Positions 24,394 to 35,194 of a stretch of DNA of 64,000 bases are shown piece by piece. The stretch covers positions 868,001 to 932,000 of the forward strand of contig VNKQ01000014.1 of NCBI GenBank assembly GCA_016508695.1, read 5' to 3'. Both the position numbers and the translations under genes were made by a program. The stretch's first letter is position 1. The number at the start of each line of letters is the position of its first letter. A model generated the notes under the pieces. The model saw only the letters and a list, made by a program, of their open reading frames with translations. It was not told the origin of the DNA and searched no databases. The DNA is from Hyphodiscus hymeniophilus. Taxonomy: Eukaryota; Ascomycota; Leotiomycetes; Helotiales; Hyphodiscaceae.

Positions 24394-25280
24394 ATGGAAT
24401 AGATGGCGTCAGGTTTTGGGACTACTGCATAGCGAGGCGCTTTAGACGTGGGAATATCAAGAATCTTCGCAAGATGATATGCATGAGTAGACGACGGTGG
24501 GATAATACGATGTACCGTGAATATCGTCTGATGATCGAACAAAATTGTCGTTGGTCTATACCTTAATTGAGAGATTTCTTGTTGTTTAAAGCCCAAGGAG
24601 AAGACTTTTCAGGATTCTTCTAGTTCGTGCTGGTTGTGTTTGCCTTTGATTTAATGGGGGAGGTCCACGATGTGTCAATATGGTACAACGCTTGGACCAA
24701 TTGTCGTCTTCGAAACGATAGTATAGTAAGGTATGTTCGTACTTCCTTCACCCTTAAAGGCAGACTCAGCCTCAGCCTCACTCAAAAACGGTCAGCCTTG
24801 CAGACTTGGGTCACATCGCTAACTACGTCCTTCTACTGAGTTGGAATTATAAGTGATTGCTTGGATACGTTGATGTATTCCAGACTAAATGCCAAATAAT
24901 TGTCTAAGTCCTCAGCGATTCTACAACCAGATTTTCTTCTTGCAAGGCTGAAACTGGGGTGGCAATGATTGGTCAAATCGAGGCGAGTCCGAGCTTATCT
25001 TCATAGCCCAAAATGGCAAGGCGGGCTTATCCCTGTCTGCCGAGACTTTGGAGAGACAGATTTCACAAGTTGCGAGCCAGGCAGTCCGAGTAGAAAGAAA
25101 GTTGTACTTTTCTTCTTCTATTCAAACATCCACCCACGATTCGCACTCTCTTTAATACCGTGCGCTGTCTCATTTATCCATCGCCGAGCTCGATCTTAGA
25201 AAACAACACCAGCTACGACAGGAAACTGTGCGTGAGTCTCCTTAACAACGCTATTCCGCAAGGCCAAGTAGACGGTCAAG
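24394..25280. other. Intergenic, no supported gene
   Basis: This stretch lies between RDH54 and SEC63. A short CAGCCT-like repetition occurs near 24765-24785. Nothing else stands out. The last 200 bp, pyrimidine-rich, is probably the SEC63 promoter and leader. Confidence 0.45.
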
Positions 25281-27533
25281 ATGAGTGGAACAGATTACTC
25301 GTACGATGAGCAGGTATGAACAACGTCTGTCCAGACCAGACGCCTATGTTGTGCTAACGCTTCTCAGGGACAATTTTTCCCCTTCTTCGTCCTCACAGTC
25401 GTTGGCATCATAACAATTCCTTTGACGTATAATGTCCTCAAACCCAGTTCAGACCCTGGTGCTACCGCTCCTCGAATAAAGACAGATTTCCGGCCAGAAC
25501 ATGCAGATCTGATTGACGTCCAAAGGAAGGCGCAGCGGAGGAAGGAGAGGAAGCTGAAGCGCATACTTGCCGCTGTTGCAGGATGGGCGATCATGGCATT
25601 CATGGCGTATTTAATCTATGTGACTGCAAGGACGATTCCCAAGATATGGAATCCCTATGATATACTTGGTATCTCAGATGTAACGGATCCACTGTTATAA
25701 CCTGGTGCAACATGCTAACAGATGATAGTCCGCCACGGAAAAGCAGATCAAATCACATTATAAACGCCTTTCCCTCAAATTCCACCCCGACAAGATTAGG
25801 CCTGATCCCGCGAAGAACGAGACAGTTGAGATGCTCAACGATTACTTCGTTGAACTCACAAAGGCTTACAAGGCTCTCACGGACGAGGAAATCCGAAACA
25901 ACTACATCCAATTCGGACACCCTGATGGAAAGCAAAGCTTTAGTATCGGGATTGCTCTCCCCCAGTTCATTATCTCAGAAGGGAACGGGAAATATGTTAT
26001 TCTGGTGTATGCGGTGCTTCTGGGAGTCCTATTGCCATATATGGTTGGTAGCTGGTGGTACGGAACACAGCGAATGTCGAAGGAGAAGGTCCTGATTGAG
26101 AGCGCCAACAACCTGTTTCGAGAGTACGAGGAAGGCATCTCAGAAGGAGAGATTATCACAGCTGTCAGCACGGGTGTAGAGTTCCGACAAGTTTTGAAGG
26201 GAGACAAGGCTGAATCGGGTCTCAATAAGCTCGAATCCAGGATCCTTGCGGAAGGCACTGCGACTCCACTGGTAGGAGGGTTGTCAGTTAAGGACAGAAC
26301 AAAACTGGAAGACCTAGATGAAGGAGTTCGGCGAAAGGCTCTGGCGCTTCTATGGGCATACCTTGGCCGTGTGGAACTCGACGATGCGGATCTCAACCAA
26401 GCAAAGATAGAGGTTGCTCCAATCGCCCACGCTTTGAACTCTTCATTCACAGCCATCTCTCTTGCATTCGGCGTCACCGCTCCTATTCTCGCCTCCTACA
26501 GGACCGCTCAAAACTTGATGCAAGCTTTACCACCCGGAGCATCCCCGCTTCTCCAACTTCCCCACATTACTCCTGATATAGCCAAAGCCATTCAAGGCGA
26601 TTCAAAAACACCCCTACTCGTTCAACAATGGACAAACCTTTCAGAGGGTCATCGGAAAAGGATATCGGTTGGGAAGGGACTCCTGACTGAAGCTCAATAT
26701 CAAACCGTTATGAGTGTGGCAAGACAGTTACCTCGTCTCCAAGTCGAAAAGACCTTCTTCAAAGTTACAGGCGAAAAATTCATTATTCCCAGCTCGCTCG
26801 TCTCCTTAGTCGTTAAGGGTAGATTCATCCCACCTGGAAGCAACAACATCCCTCAAGTAAACGAACTCGACCTGGAAGATGTTGATGCTGATGAGGATGA
26901 TCTGGATGCTATTCTCAACAGACCAAGGAGGGCAGCAAAAGGAGAGAAGGCTCCCGAAGAAGTGAAACCAGTTCAGCCACCTCTCGCCTACGCGCCATAC
27001 TTCGCTCGTGACTATTCCCCTCGCTGGCATGTATTTCTTACAGACAGCAAACAAGGGAAGATCGCTGTTCCTCCTTTTACATTCACTACTTTCGATAAGC
27101 CGATCTTTGATGAGTCCGGGAAACCTACTTTCAACATGCAGACGCTCAAGGCGCAGTTCCAAGCCCCTCCACAAGCTGGCGAATACACGTTTGTGATGCA
27201 CCTAATTTGCGACTCGTATGTGGGCTTTGATGCCAAGATGGAGATCACTTTAGTGGTTGACGAGGCAAGCAAGGCGGTGGAAATTGAGGCTGAGGATGAG
27301 ATCAGTGAACCTGATGAGGGTGAGTTTCTCTAACCCCATCTTCACTTTTCTTTTACTAATCGTATCCAGATTCGTTAGCAGGCCAAATGAACGCTTTGAA
27401 GACTGGTGGTATCTCAAGTCCACCCCCGCAGCGGAAAAAGAAGAAGGTAGAAGTGTCGAGCGATGATGAGAGCAATACGGATGAAGAGGCAGACGATACT
27501 AGCGAGACAGACACAGATACTGACGAGGAATGA
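25281..27533 (+). CDS. SEC63: ER translocon J-protein Sec63
   Basis: Exons 25281-25313, 25368-25679, 25729-27319 and 27370-27533 encode 699 residues. The first exon is only 11 codons (MSGTDYSYDEQ), as in other fungal SEC63 genes. Three membrane segments (about 14-36, 73-93 and 179-203) surround a lumenal J domain with the catalytic HPD at residues 134-136. Sec63-type helical and beta-sandwich domains follow, ending in a highly acidic tail. It recruits lumenal Hsp70 (Kar2/BiP) to the Sec61 channel for post-translational import. The last intron donor lies in a codon read as GGT; splicing is needed to reach the conserved acidic terminus. Confidence 0.94.
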
Positions 27534-27783
27534 TCTTGTTTAATTCTTGGGTGGTCACTTCTGGCCTGTAAAATAGGAGCATGGGCTGGCGTTCATACTT
27601 TCGTGGGCTGCATGGGGTAGTCGCTGCATGGAATCGCAGTTAATCTATCGGCGTGCTTGGCCAATGTAGATTGGAGAAGTCAAAAAATACCGTTCCAAGC
27701 TTTTCAAACACATAACCTTGCATGACACCTGACTCCCAGCCTCATAATACAAGCCTTGGACGATAACCTGGCAGGAAAAGACA

Positions 27784-29693
27784 TTAACAGATTCTAATCC
27801 CGCAAACATCCACACTTCTCCCCTCAACATTCGCCCGTCTCCCGAAATATTCTCTTGCCACGTCCTCGATGAATTGGTGATCCGTCGCACTCCAAACATC
27901 AAGCCCCATCCTCGCCACATCAGCACTGCTGATATACACTGCGGGGCCACTCTCATCCTCACTCACATCACCCGTCAACCCCTCTTCCTCCCTCTCATCA
28001 TCCGAGTCCGTTGCATCAACAATATCGCTTAACGTAGTCAGTATCATCGTCGTCATACGATGGAAATATGCTATGATGCCCATTTCAACCTTCGCCTGCT
28101 CTTCAGGTCTATTCGAGCTTGCGGAGAGGCGGTTCAGGTTCCGTGTTGTTTGGGGGGTGGATGGAGACAGGGACAACCCAGAGAGAAGGGCGGAGTCGGA
28201 TTCTGCTTCCTCATCGCTGTGAAGACGTTGCTCACCGGCTGAGGCCCACCACATGAAGCCGCTGTAGGCTAAGGCGGACCAGGATAGTGGCTCGATGATG
28301 GAGTCTGTGTCCGGGATGTCGAGCATGGGGTCATCTCGTGGAGGACTCGAAGAGGACGTCAGTCGGAGCCGTTCTTCCTGCGATGCTGTGCTGGTACGAC
28401 GGGCTGAGGTTGGGCTCGAGGGATTAGATTCATTTCGAGATAGCCCCCAGCGCAACGCTCTGTAACGTCTTAGGTCTCGCTGCGTAGCTTGCATCTCAGT
28501 TCCTTGCGGTGATTCGACTTTTGGCCATACCTTTTCTGCAGCGCCGTCAGAGTAGGGTGGGGGCATCGTGATAAGCACATCGTAAAGGGTGCTTTTCATG
28601 GCTAGGATGGAGTCCGTAGTGCATGCAATCCAGCCACAACCTTGTTCATCTCTAGAGTATGTGTTTTCTGAACCGGGCGTTGTGGCTGCTGCTTTAGATG
28701 CTCGGAGGTCTTCCTCAAGAAGTGGGATATCGTGCACACCGATTGAAAAGAGGGGTCGTAGCCGTTGGGGTGGAGCATTAGTGGAAAGGAGATCCGAGAC
28801 GGCGAGTGGGATGTTGGATAGCAGTGAAAGGTCGTATACTGCATTACTTTAGTATGTATTCCAAAACTAAGGAGAGACGAGATATACCAAAATTACATGT
28901 TTCTTCAACCGGAGCATGCGCCGTTATTAAAATCCGCTTCCTCAGCAGCGCTGCACGATGTATTGGGAACATCAAGGGCCCGAAGGTTTCTAGCAACCGT
29001 GGTAAGCTCCATGCTGGGTGGTATGCAGATAGATTTTGCCCAGGGGGTAGCAAGGTTGTTCCATCTGATACTGAGCGGTTTCTGCCATGACCTTTGGGCT
29101 GCGCAGAGGTAACGCTTATGGGCTGAAATTTGGGAGTTGAGGGCGAATCGAGTAGGGAGTCGGTCTCTTTGTCATTAGAATTACCGCGAGGTTTATGCTC
29201 CTCCCAGAACTCTTCCAGTATCTTCGTATCAGAAGGGTCCACGATGAGCTTACTGCCTTGAATCAGAACTGATGCAGTACGATTGGGCATCTCTAGCATA
29301 CCTCGCCATCTCTTTCAGACTATCCGCATGTCTCCAGGCTCTCCCTAATCTGCCATAACTCAATGGTACCATAACTCCAACAGCAATCATACGGGCATTC
29401 CTGGATTCCTCCGCAGCGGGTGCATTGACGAATGCGCTGAGCCCCGCATGATTGTCGTGAACATAGTATATCAGATCCTCCTTCACCGTATGCAATCCTG
29501 ACGGCAAGCTCTTATACTCAACCACCCCCTCGAGCTCAATTCCTGGTATTGAGCGTTTCCATCCTATGGTATACCCAGCTTTGATGTCGAAATATATCAA
29601 GAAGAGGGCAGATATAGGAGGCAGATCGTTGGACGATGGGGCAGAGGGCAGGTTAAGACTCAGGGGTCCTTGACCCCTTCTGACAGCGGCCAT
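27784..29693 (-). CDS. ANR2: DENN-type protein of the ANR2/DENND11 (LCHN) family
   Basis: Exons 29693-29302, 29252-28888 and 28838-27784 encode 603 residues. The N-terminal domain (LFLIYFDIKAGYTIGWKRS, then LPSGLH and DLIYYVHD) and the central GPLMFPIHRAALL...ILITAHAPVEETCNFVYDLSLL segments, restored by two short introns (49 nt each), match the LCHN/DENND11 family, called Anr2 in budding yeast. These are AVL9-related DENN proteins, presumed exchange factors for Rab GTPases; biochemistry is poorly known. The C-terminal half has Ser-rich disordered stretches and an acidic run before the last conserved helix. The start could also be the ATG at 29708, five codons upstream. It lies tail to tail with SEC63, 250 bp apart. 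Confidence 0.82.
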
Positions 29694-30235
29694 GGTGAAT
29701 TCGGACACACGATGGGCATGTCAATGGCGATAACGGTCGGAAGGCTGCGATGTAGATGTGATGCGTACCTTATGGATCGAGGCTCGCTTTCGTGCGGATC
29801 CGGTACTGTTTGCCGAGCAGGGGTGGAGACGAGGCTGAAAAGCCAACTTACGAGGCTGAGGATTCCCCTCTTTTCATCGATACAATGATGATACAACTTC
29901 TGAGTTGAAGCGGTACCCAGTCCTTAAGTCTAGCTCCGTGCTTGTGTTGGAATGAAAGCAGATACAAAGGAAGTGATATCCTAAAGCAGCAGGCATCAAA
30001 CACTTTCCCAGGAACTGAGCAAATCAGATACTTACTCAATCTAAGTAGACAGTCGTGTCAGGTCTTACAACTACCATGAACAATGAGCCTAGTGAGGATA
30101 TTCAGGCGAGCGAACACTACTGCAGCTGAAAGCATTCCAAATACTTCATTACCTTTGAACGATTGGTATAAAAGCCAATGAACATAGCCTTGAAAGTATA
30201 TATGGAAGAGGAAACCATCCAGTTCAGTATTTCTT
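29694..30235. other. Intergenic between ANR2 promoter and DRS1 3' end
   Basis: Both flanking genes are on the minus strand. No open frame with recognisable features is present. The part next to 29693 is the presumed ANR2 promoter. Confidence 0.45.
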
Positions 30236-32681
30236 TTACCGCTTCTTGGCGAACTTTCCCTTAGCTCCCATCTTGGAAGCTGGCTTTCCACCCTTGACCT
30301 TCTTCTTGCCCTTCTGGGCTAATAATGCACCCTTGCCGTCTCTCTCAGCCCGTCCCTTCTTCCAAACTTTTCCTTCCATTCGGGTATCACGATCATCAAG
30401 CTTCTTCTTGTCCTTGTTCGACAACTTTCCACCCTTCTTCTTCAACGCGCTTTCAACACCATTCAACTCAGCTCGACCAGTCTTCTTCGCAGCTAGCTTC
30501 TCCTTCTCACTCTCGAACCAAGTCCTCTTAGGTCTACCCTTGATTTCATCTTCATGAACCATGATATTCTCCCCCTTCCTAACTTCCATCTCCACCTGCG
30601 AAAGCTGCTTTTCTTCTTTCTCCTCCTGCAGAATCTCCTCGATCTCGTCTTCCAGCTCCGTAACTTTGTCCGCCCACTCATCTGCTTCTGATGCCTCAAT
30701 CACTCTACTCACGATCTTCGCGCCTTGCGCTTTTCCGCTTTTTACAGCGGCTTTGACAACTTTGCGATCCGGTTCTGCTGCGATTGTGCATGCACGACCA
30801 GCTCGTCCTGCTCTGGCTGTTCGGCCCACTCTGTGGAGGTAGATTTCGTGGGATTGAGGCGCTTCGTAGTTGATTACTGTATCAACTCCTTTGATATCGA
30901 GCCCCCGAGATGCCAAATCGGTGGCGAGAAGGAAGGATTTCTTGCCGTCTCGGAATGCTTCTACACTTGCTATACGCTTGAGTTTGATTAGTCTTTGAGC
31001 TGAAAGAAGAAGGCTTAACTCTTACTTGTTCTTGACTCATGCTCCCATGCAGCTCGGTAGCTTCGAGGTCGAAGAGTTTGAAGATGATTCTTGCTCTATG
31101 CGCCTCTTTCTTTTGCCTGAAGAATACAATCACTCGATCAGTGTAGACTGTTTTGCAAAGATACAAGAGATATCCCATCCGTTTCGTCTCTCTCCCCGGA
31201 CGTAGACGAATGAACTCTTGAACCAAGGTTCCAACAGTTTGCTTCTGTGCATCCACCATTAATCTGACTGGGCGATTGAGACCAACACGAATGAGATTAT
31301 CGACAGAAGATGTCATAGTAGCTGAGAACAACATCGTCTGTCTTGATTTCGGAATTGTAGTCAAGATCTCGTTGAGCTCGTCGGCGAAACCAGCTTCGAG
31401 CATTCGATCAGCTTCATCCAGGACCAAAATCTCGAGGGTATCAACAGTGAAACTTGGCGAATTGCGCATATGATCGATGAATCGCCCTGGAGTCGCAATA
31501 ATGACATCCGGACGAAGCCTTAATTCTGCTTCTTGAATTTTGAGACTGAGACCTCCTACGGCCAAACAGAACTTGATATCTGTGTGGCTGGCGAGTTTCG
31601 TTGCAACTGCATGACACTGAATTGCCAACTCACGAGTTGGCATTAGAATAGCTACTCTGCTAGTTGGTACTTTCTTTGGTCGGTATAGTAGCCGTTCAAG
31701 AACTGGGACAATGAAAGCTGCTGTTTTTCCAGATCCAGTCACAGCTCCACCCACAACATCTTGCCCACCTAGAGCAACTGGAATAGTCTTGGCCTGGATG
31801 GGTGTCGGTTGAGAGAATCCAACAGCAGCAAGTCCTCGTAGAATGGGTCTAGATAACTTGAGTGCTTGGAAAGAAGATGTATTAAGGGGGTTCGATCCTT
31901 TCGCTGGCTTCTCGGTTGGTGCATAAAACGCCTTGGCTTTGGCAGCTTCTTCGGGATCAACACCCGTGTCCTCATCTTCCGAAGAACCTTCGGATCCAAG
32001 ATCATCTGGATGCGGTACTGGAGAAGCGGCCGATTCAGCGTCCGACATATCTTCTGCCTCCTCATCCTCATCCTCGTCGCCAGACTCCTCCTCGTCCGAA
32101 GCAACGCCCATTCCGAACCCGTCCTCGGCCATAAACTCATCGTCCTCAGTGTTAATTTGGAATGCCACTAATCCATCCTCCTGGGCTTCCTTAATACTGT
32201 CCGCAGCAATACCAGCCTCACTGTCATCCTCTGACATGTCTTCAACATCTGCCTTCTTTCCTCCATTTTTCTTTTCTTTCCGTCTTGCAATGATCTCGTC
32301 AATATCCACGCCCTTCTTATCTCCTCCATTAAGACGCTTCTTCGCACTCTCTAGTCCCCAACCTTCAAACTCCTCCAAACCATCATCTCTCTCCGCCTCT
32401 AAAGCAAATTCGAAATCGGGATCCATAGCTCCATCATCGTCATCCTTTTGGCCCCAAATGCCCTCAATTTCGTCTTCGGCTTCCTCATCACCATTGCCTT
32501 TCGTGTCTTTCTTCGACTTTTTAGATGCAGTTTTCGGGGATTCGTCGTTGCGCTTGCGTTTCTTGCTCGGGGGAGGGGATGCTGGAACTTCTTCGTCGGG
32601 ATTGGGAATCAAGTCGTCTTCGTTGTCGGACAAAGTAAAAACGAAGTCTTCTTCTGCAATTTTCTTCATCGAGGGAGCCAT
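30236..32681 (-). CDS. DRS1: DEAD-box RNA helicase Drs1 (DDX27)
   Basis: Exons 32681-31026 and 30976-30236 (49 nt intron) encode 798 residues. The N-terminal third is very acidic with a Lys-rich patch (SKKRKR) and holds the [11 protein letters not shown] start typical of Drs1. The helicase core has the Q motif (FSQPTPIQ), motif I VTGSGKT (about 313-319), DEAD (about 419-422), SAT, and after the intron [11 protein letters not shown] and [12 protein letters not shown] Lys/Arg-rich C-terminus follows. Drs1 works in the nucleolus on early 60S precursors. The intron sits between motif IV and motif V sequences, and the junction restores [15 protein letters not shown]. Confidence 0.94.
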
Positions 32682-33393
32682 TACAATATGCGGACTTGGG
32701 GTAGGAAATGGTTTCCTACAATTACGAGGGAAAATTTAATGTAGAAAATAATAAACAATTCTGCCATCAGGTGATCAAGGCGGTATGCACCGGGTAAATA
32801 GGGGTACCGTAGGATGTTTTTGGCGACCTCTTCTACTCGCAAACTCTTTGGAAAGAGGACTATCTGCGTCTCAGTACCAGAACAGACTCTTTTCAAGATT
32901 CGCGGAAGCTGTATATCTCCGTACTGACTGAGAGCGAAGTCTGACAGCTCAAGTCTGTCAGTACGGGGCAAGGAAAACATGGGTTCTCCCAATCAATTGC
33001 ACTTGAAGATACAACCTGCCTGGCAAGAAAATCGTGCCCAGCAAAGTCTGATCATTGTATCAGGTTGTCAGTCCTCACACCCATTTTGCTCTTTCGGCAG
33101 GTGTATACCACGTATGGCCGTAATGCTTTTTTCAAATTCGTCTATGTCGACCCTTAATGATTGTGGAAAGTAGCTCAGAATCTTCAAACGACCTTCTATT
33201 CCGAGTCGTTCTGATGGAGCGGGGACAAGACTATGAGTTTCATAGCCACTAGAAATACTCCACCCTTTTCATCCGAGTGAATGGAAGGTGCGACTACCGT
33301 GATAAGTACGTTGAAGCTTTTTCACTTTCCCGACTTTCTCCAATTCTGCTACCACCATCAAACATCAACAAAGCTTCACAATACATCCACGCA
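32682..33393. other. Divergent gap between DRS1 and the 2EXR-type gene
   Basis: This 712 bp stretch serves as promoter for both genes. It includes an inverted repeat at 32919-32966. I see no coding sequence. An in-frame upstream ATG at 33277 for the 2EXR gene lacks conserved features. Confidence 0.45.
32919..32966. repeat. Inverted repeat, 10 bp arms
   Basis: CCGTACTGAC at 32919-32928 is the exact reverse complement of GTCAGTACGG at 32957-32966, with a 28 nt loop. A second, smaller dyad (CTGACAG / CTGTCAG) sits inside the loop side. It could form a cruciform or bind a dimeric factor. Confidence 0.6.
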
Positions 33394-34416
33394 ATGAACG
33401 CCTCCGATTTCCATACCTTTGAGCCCTTCCCTAAACTCCCAGAGGAGCTTCGTCTCAAAATTGTAACTACGCTCTTCCAATGACAGTACTGGCTCAAGCT
33501 GAACCATACAGTGGCGCATGGCATCTCTAAATCCCTGCCTCATCATCGTCACCCGCAACAGCAGCTTCTACCATCCTACTGTTCACAAGCAGCTGTGTTC
33601 CCAGCTCGCTACCAACCACGAAGCCAGATACGAAGCCCTCCTGTGGGACCAGCAGCAGCCTGTATTCGCGCGCGATGTACCACACCCTCATTGTCTGATC
33701 AATCCCGAGCAGGATACACTATTCATTGAAAAGACTGGTTGTAAGTTCACGTCTCACTCCAAGTTTTCGCCTTGCTCCAGAGAGTTGAGGTTGTTTTTCG
33801 AATTTTTCATCACAACAAATAACATATTTCGATCAATGTGGGCAATTGTCTCCAAAGTCCAAATGATTGGAATACAATTTTACAGGCGGGCTGCATTTAA
33901 TTTCCTTACCCAACAGCGCAGGAAAAGGCACTGACCCCAATCCATCAAACAGGTCATAGGGATTGTGGATGCTTGATGATCCTCAATACACTCTCCGATA
34001 TTGTACGCGATCAGTTGAAAGTACTCGCAATCTCCTCTACTTTGTGGCTCAACGCTTTTTATAGAGACATACAATCACTCCGCATTTTCCGAAACCTAGA
34101 GAAGATTATTATCGTTGCCTCCGTTCGTGCTTCGAGATTCGACCATCACACCTTCTCCTTGATTGACTCTGCCCTCGACGTCTCTCGAAGCAGTCGAGAA
34201 GCTGATATCGGGTGCAAGATCCTAAATGATAAGGCTTGTTTGACGAACATGGCTATTGCAAGAGACCCAAATTGGAAGGTACCGGACGTGGAGTATAAGA
34301 TCCGACTAGGAAAGGGAAAGACATTGCTGGATATGGAGGAGCATTACGCTGAGGGTCTCATTGAGCAGATGTGGGACGACGGATACAGCCAAGAGACCTC
34401 AGATCGGCTGGAGTAG
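33394..34416 (+). CDS. 2EXR-type fungal protein of unknown function
   Basis: Exons 33394-33462, 33512-33740 and 33953-34416 encode 253 residues. The N-terminus FEPFPKLPEELRLKIW is the characteristic opening of the fungal 2EXR domain, an F-box-like motif. HEARYEALL follows about 45 residues later, as in this family, and then a helical region. The first intron is 49 nt with a GTAACT donor and CTGAAC branch sequence; splicing removes what otherwise looks like a frameshift. The second is 212 nt with a perfect GTAAGT donor. These proteins are often numerous in Leotiomycetes and their role is unknown. Confidence 0.68.
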
Positions 34417-35194
34417 GTGAGGCTACAGGCAAGTAAGGTATGGATTTGACGCAGAACTTTCACCATTGATCATGGCTGAAAATAGCTCGTTCGAGTAGTT
34501 CGGAAACTTTTGAAGGATTCTTAATCCGAAATCCATGACCAAACCTTCAAGACCATGTGAACGATTATGGAATGCTTCTGCTGCTCATGATCATAATTCG
34601 TTCAATATCTTTGCAAGGTCCCAAAATGTCGCTTTCCTCTTACCCCTCCACAGTAGTCGAAGCACGTAAAAGATCATGAGATACTGCTGTCCACTCCCGT
34701 ATAGCCCCGAACTCTAGATATCTGCAGGTGCCCTAATGTGCGACGCCACGGCATCATATTCTTTTCAACAAAGGAGCAATCCGACAAACGCCTTACCAGA
34801 ATTGGCCTTGCCCTCTGCATGTTACATGAGCCTATGGGAGTGTCTTGCCTTACGTTGATGAACATGGTTAATCTTGTGCTCACCAGCAAGAGATTCGGAG
34901 GAACCTCGGTAGTAAGTGGATGCGGACCGAAGCAGCCAAGTCAATTTGTAGTAGGACCGCCATCCAATATATGGAAAGCCTTGGAACCAAGAGGTGAAGG
35001 ACGCAGTGCAACTAAGCCGTAGTATGAGGACTCAATTACAGGCACCGAATAGAGACAATATCAGAACTATTCATTACTCATTTCTAAGCATACGACGCCT
35101 TTTGGGGGGACTGGTAACACTCCCACCTACTTATCCCTATCTATGTACAACAAAGCATGATCCCCAATAATACACAGTATCAAAACTCCCTCAC
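34417..35194. other. Gap between convergent genes, no supported gene
   Basis: This is the 3' region of both the 2EXR-type gene and the DUF4045-gelsolin gene. A 94-codon open frame on the plus strand (34738-35022) has no recognisable features and I did not call it. Confidence 0.4.

Noticed and set aside
31933..32739. 268-codon Ser-rich open frame on the plus strand
   Set aside because: It is the mirror of the acidic Asp/Glu-rich N-terminus of DRS1; Glu/Asp codons read as Ser/Leu on the other strand.
33460..33520. Apparent frameshifts in the 2EXR-type gene, suggesting a pseudogene
   Set aside because: A 49 nt intron (33463-33511) with a GTAACT donor and ACAG acceptor restores LRLKIWRMASLNP in frame, so the gene looks intact.
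34738..35022. 94-codon open frame between convergent genes
   Set aside because: No motif, no promoter cue and no splice partner; its length is within chance.
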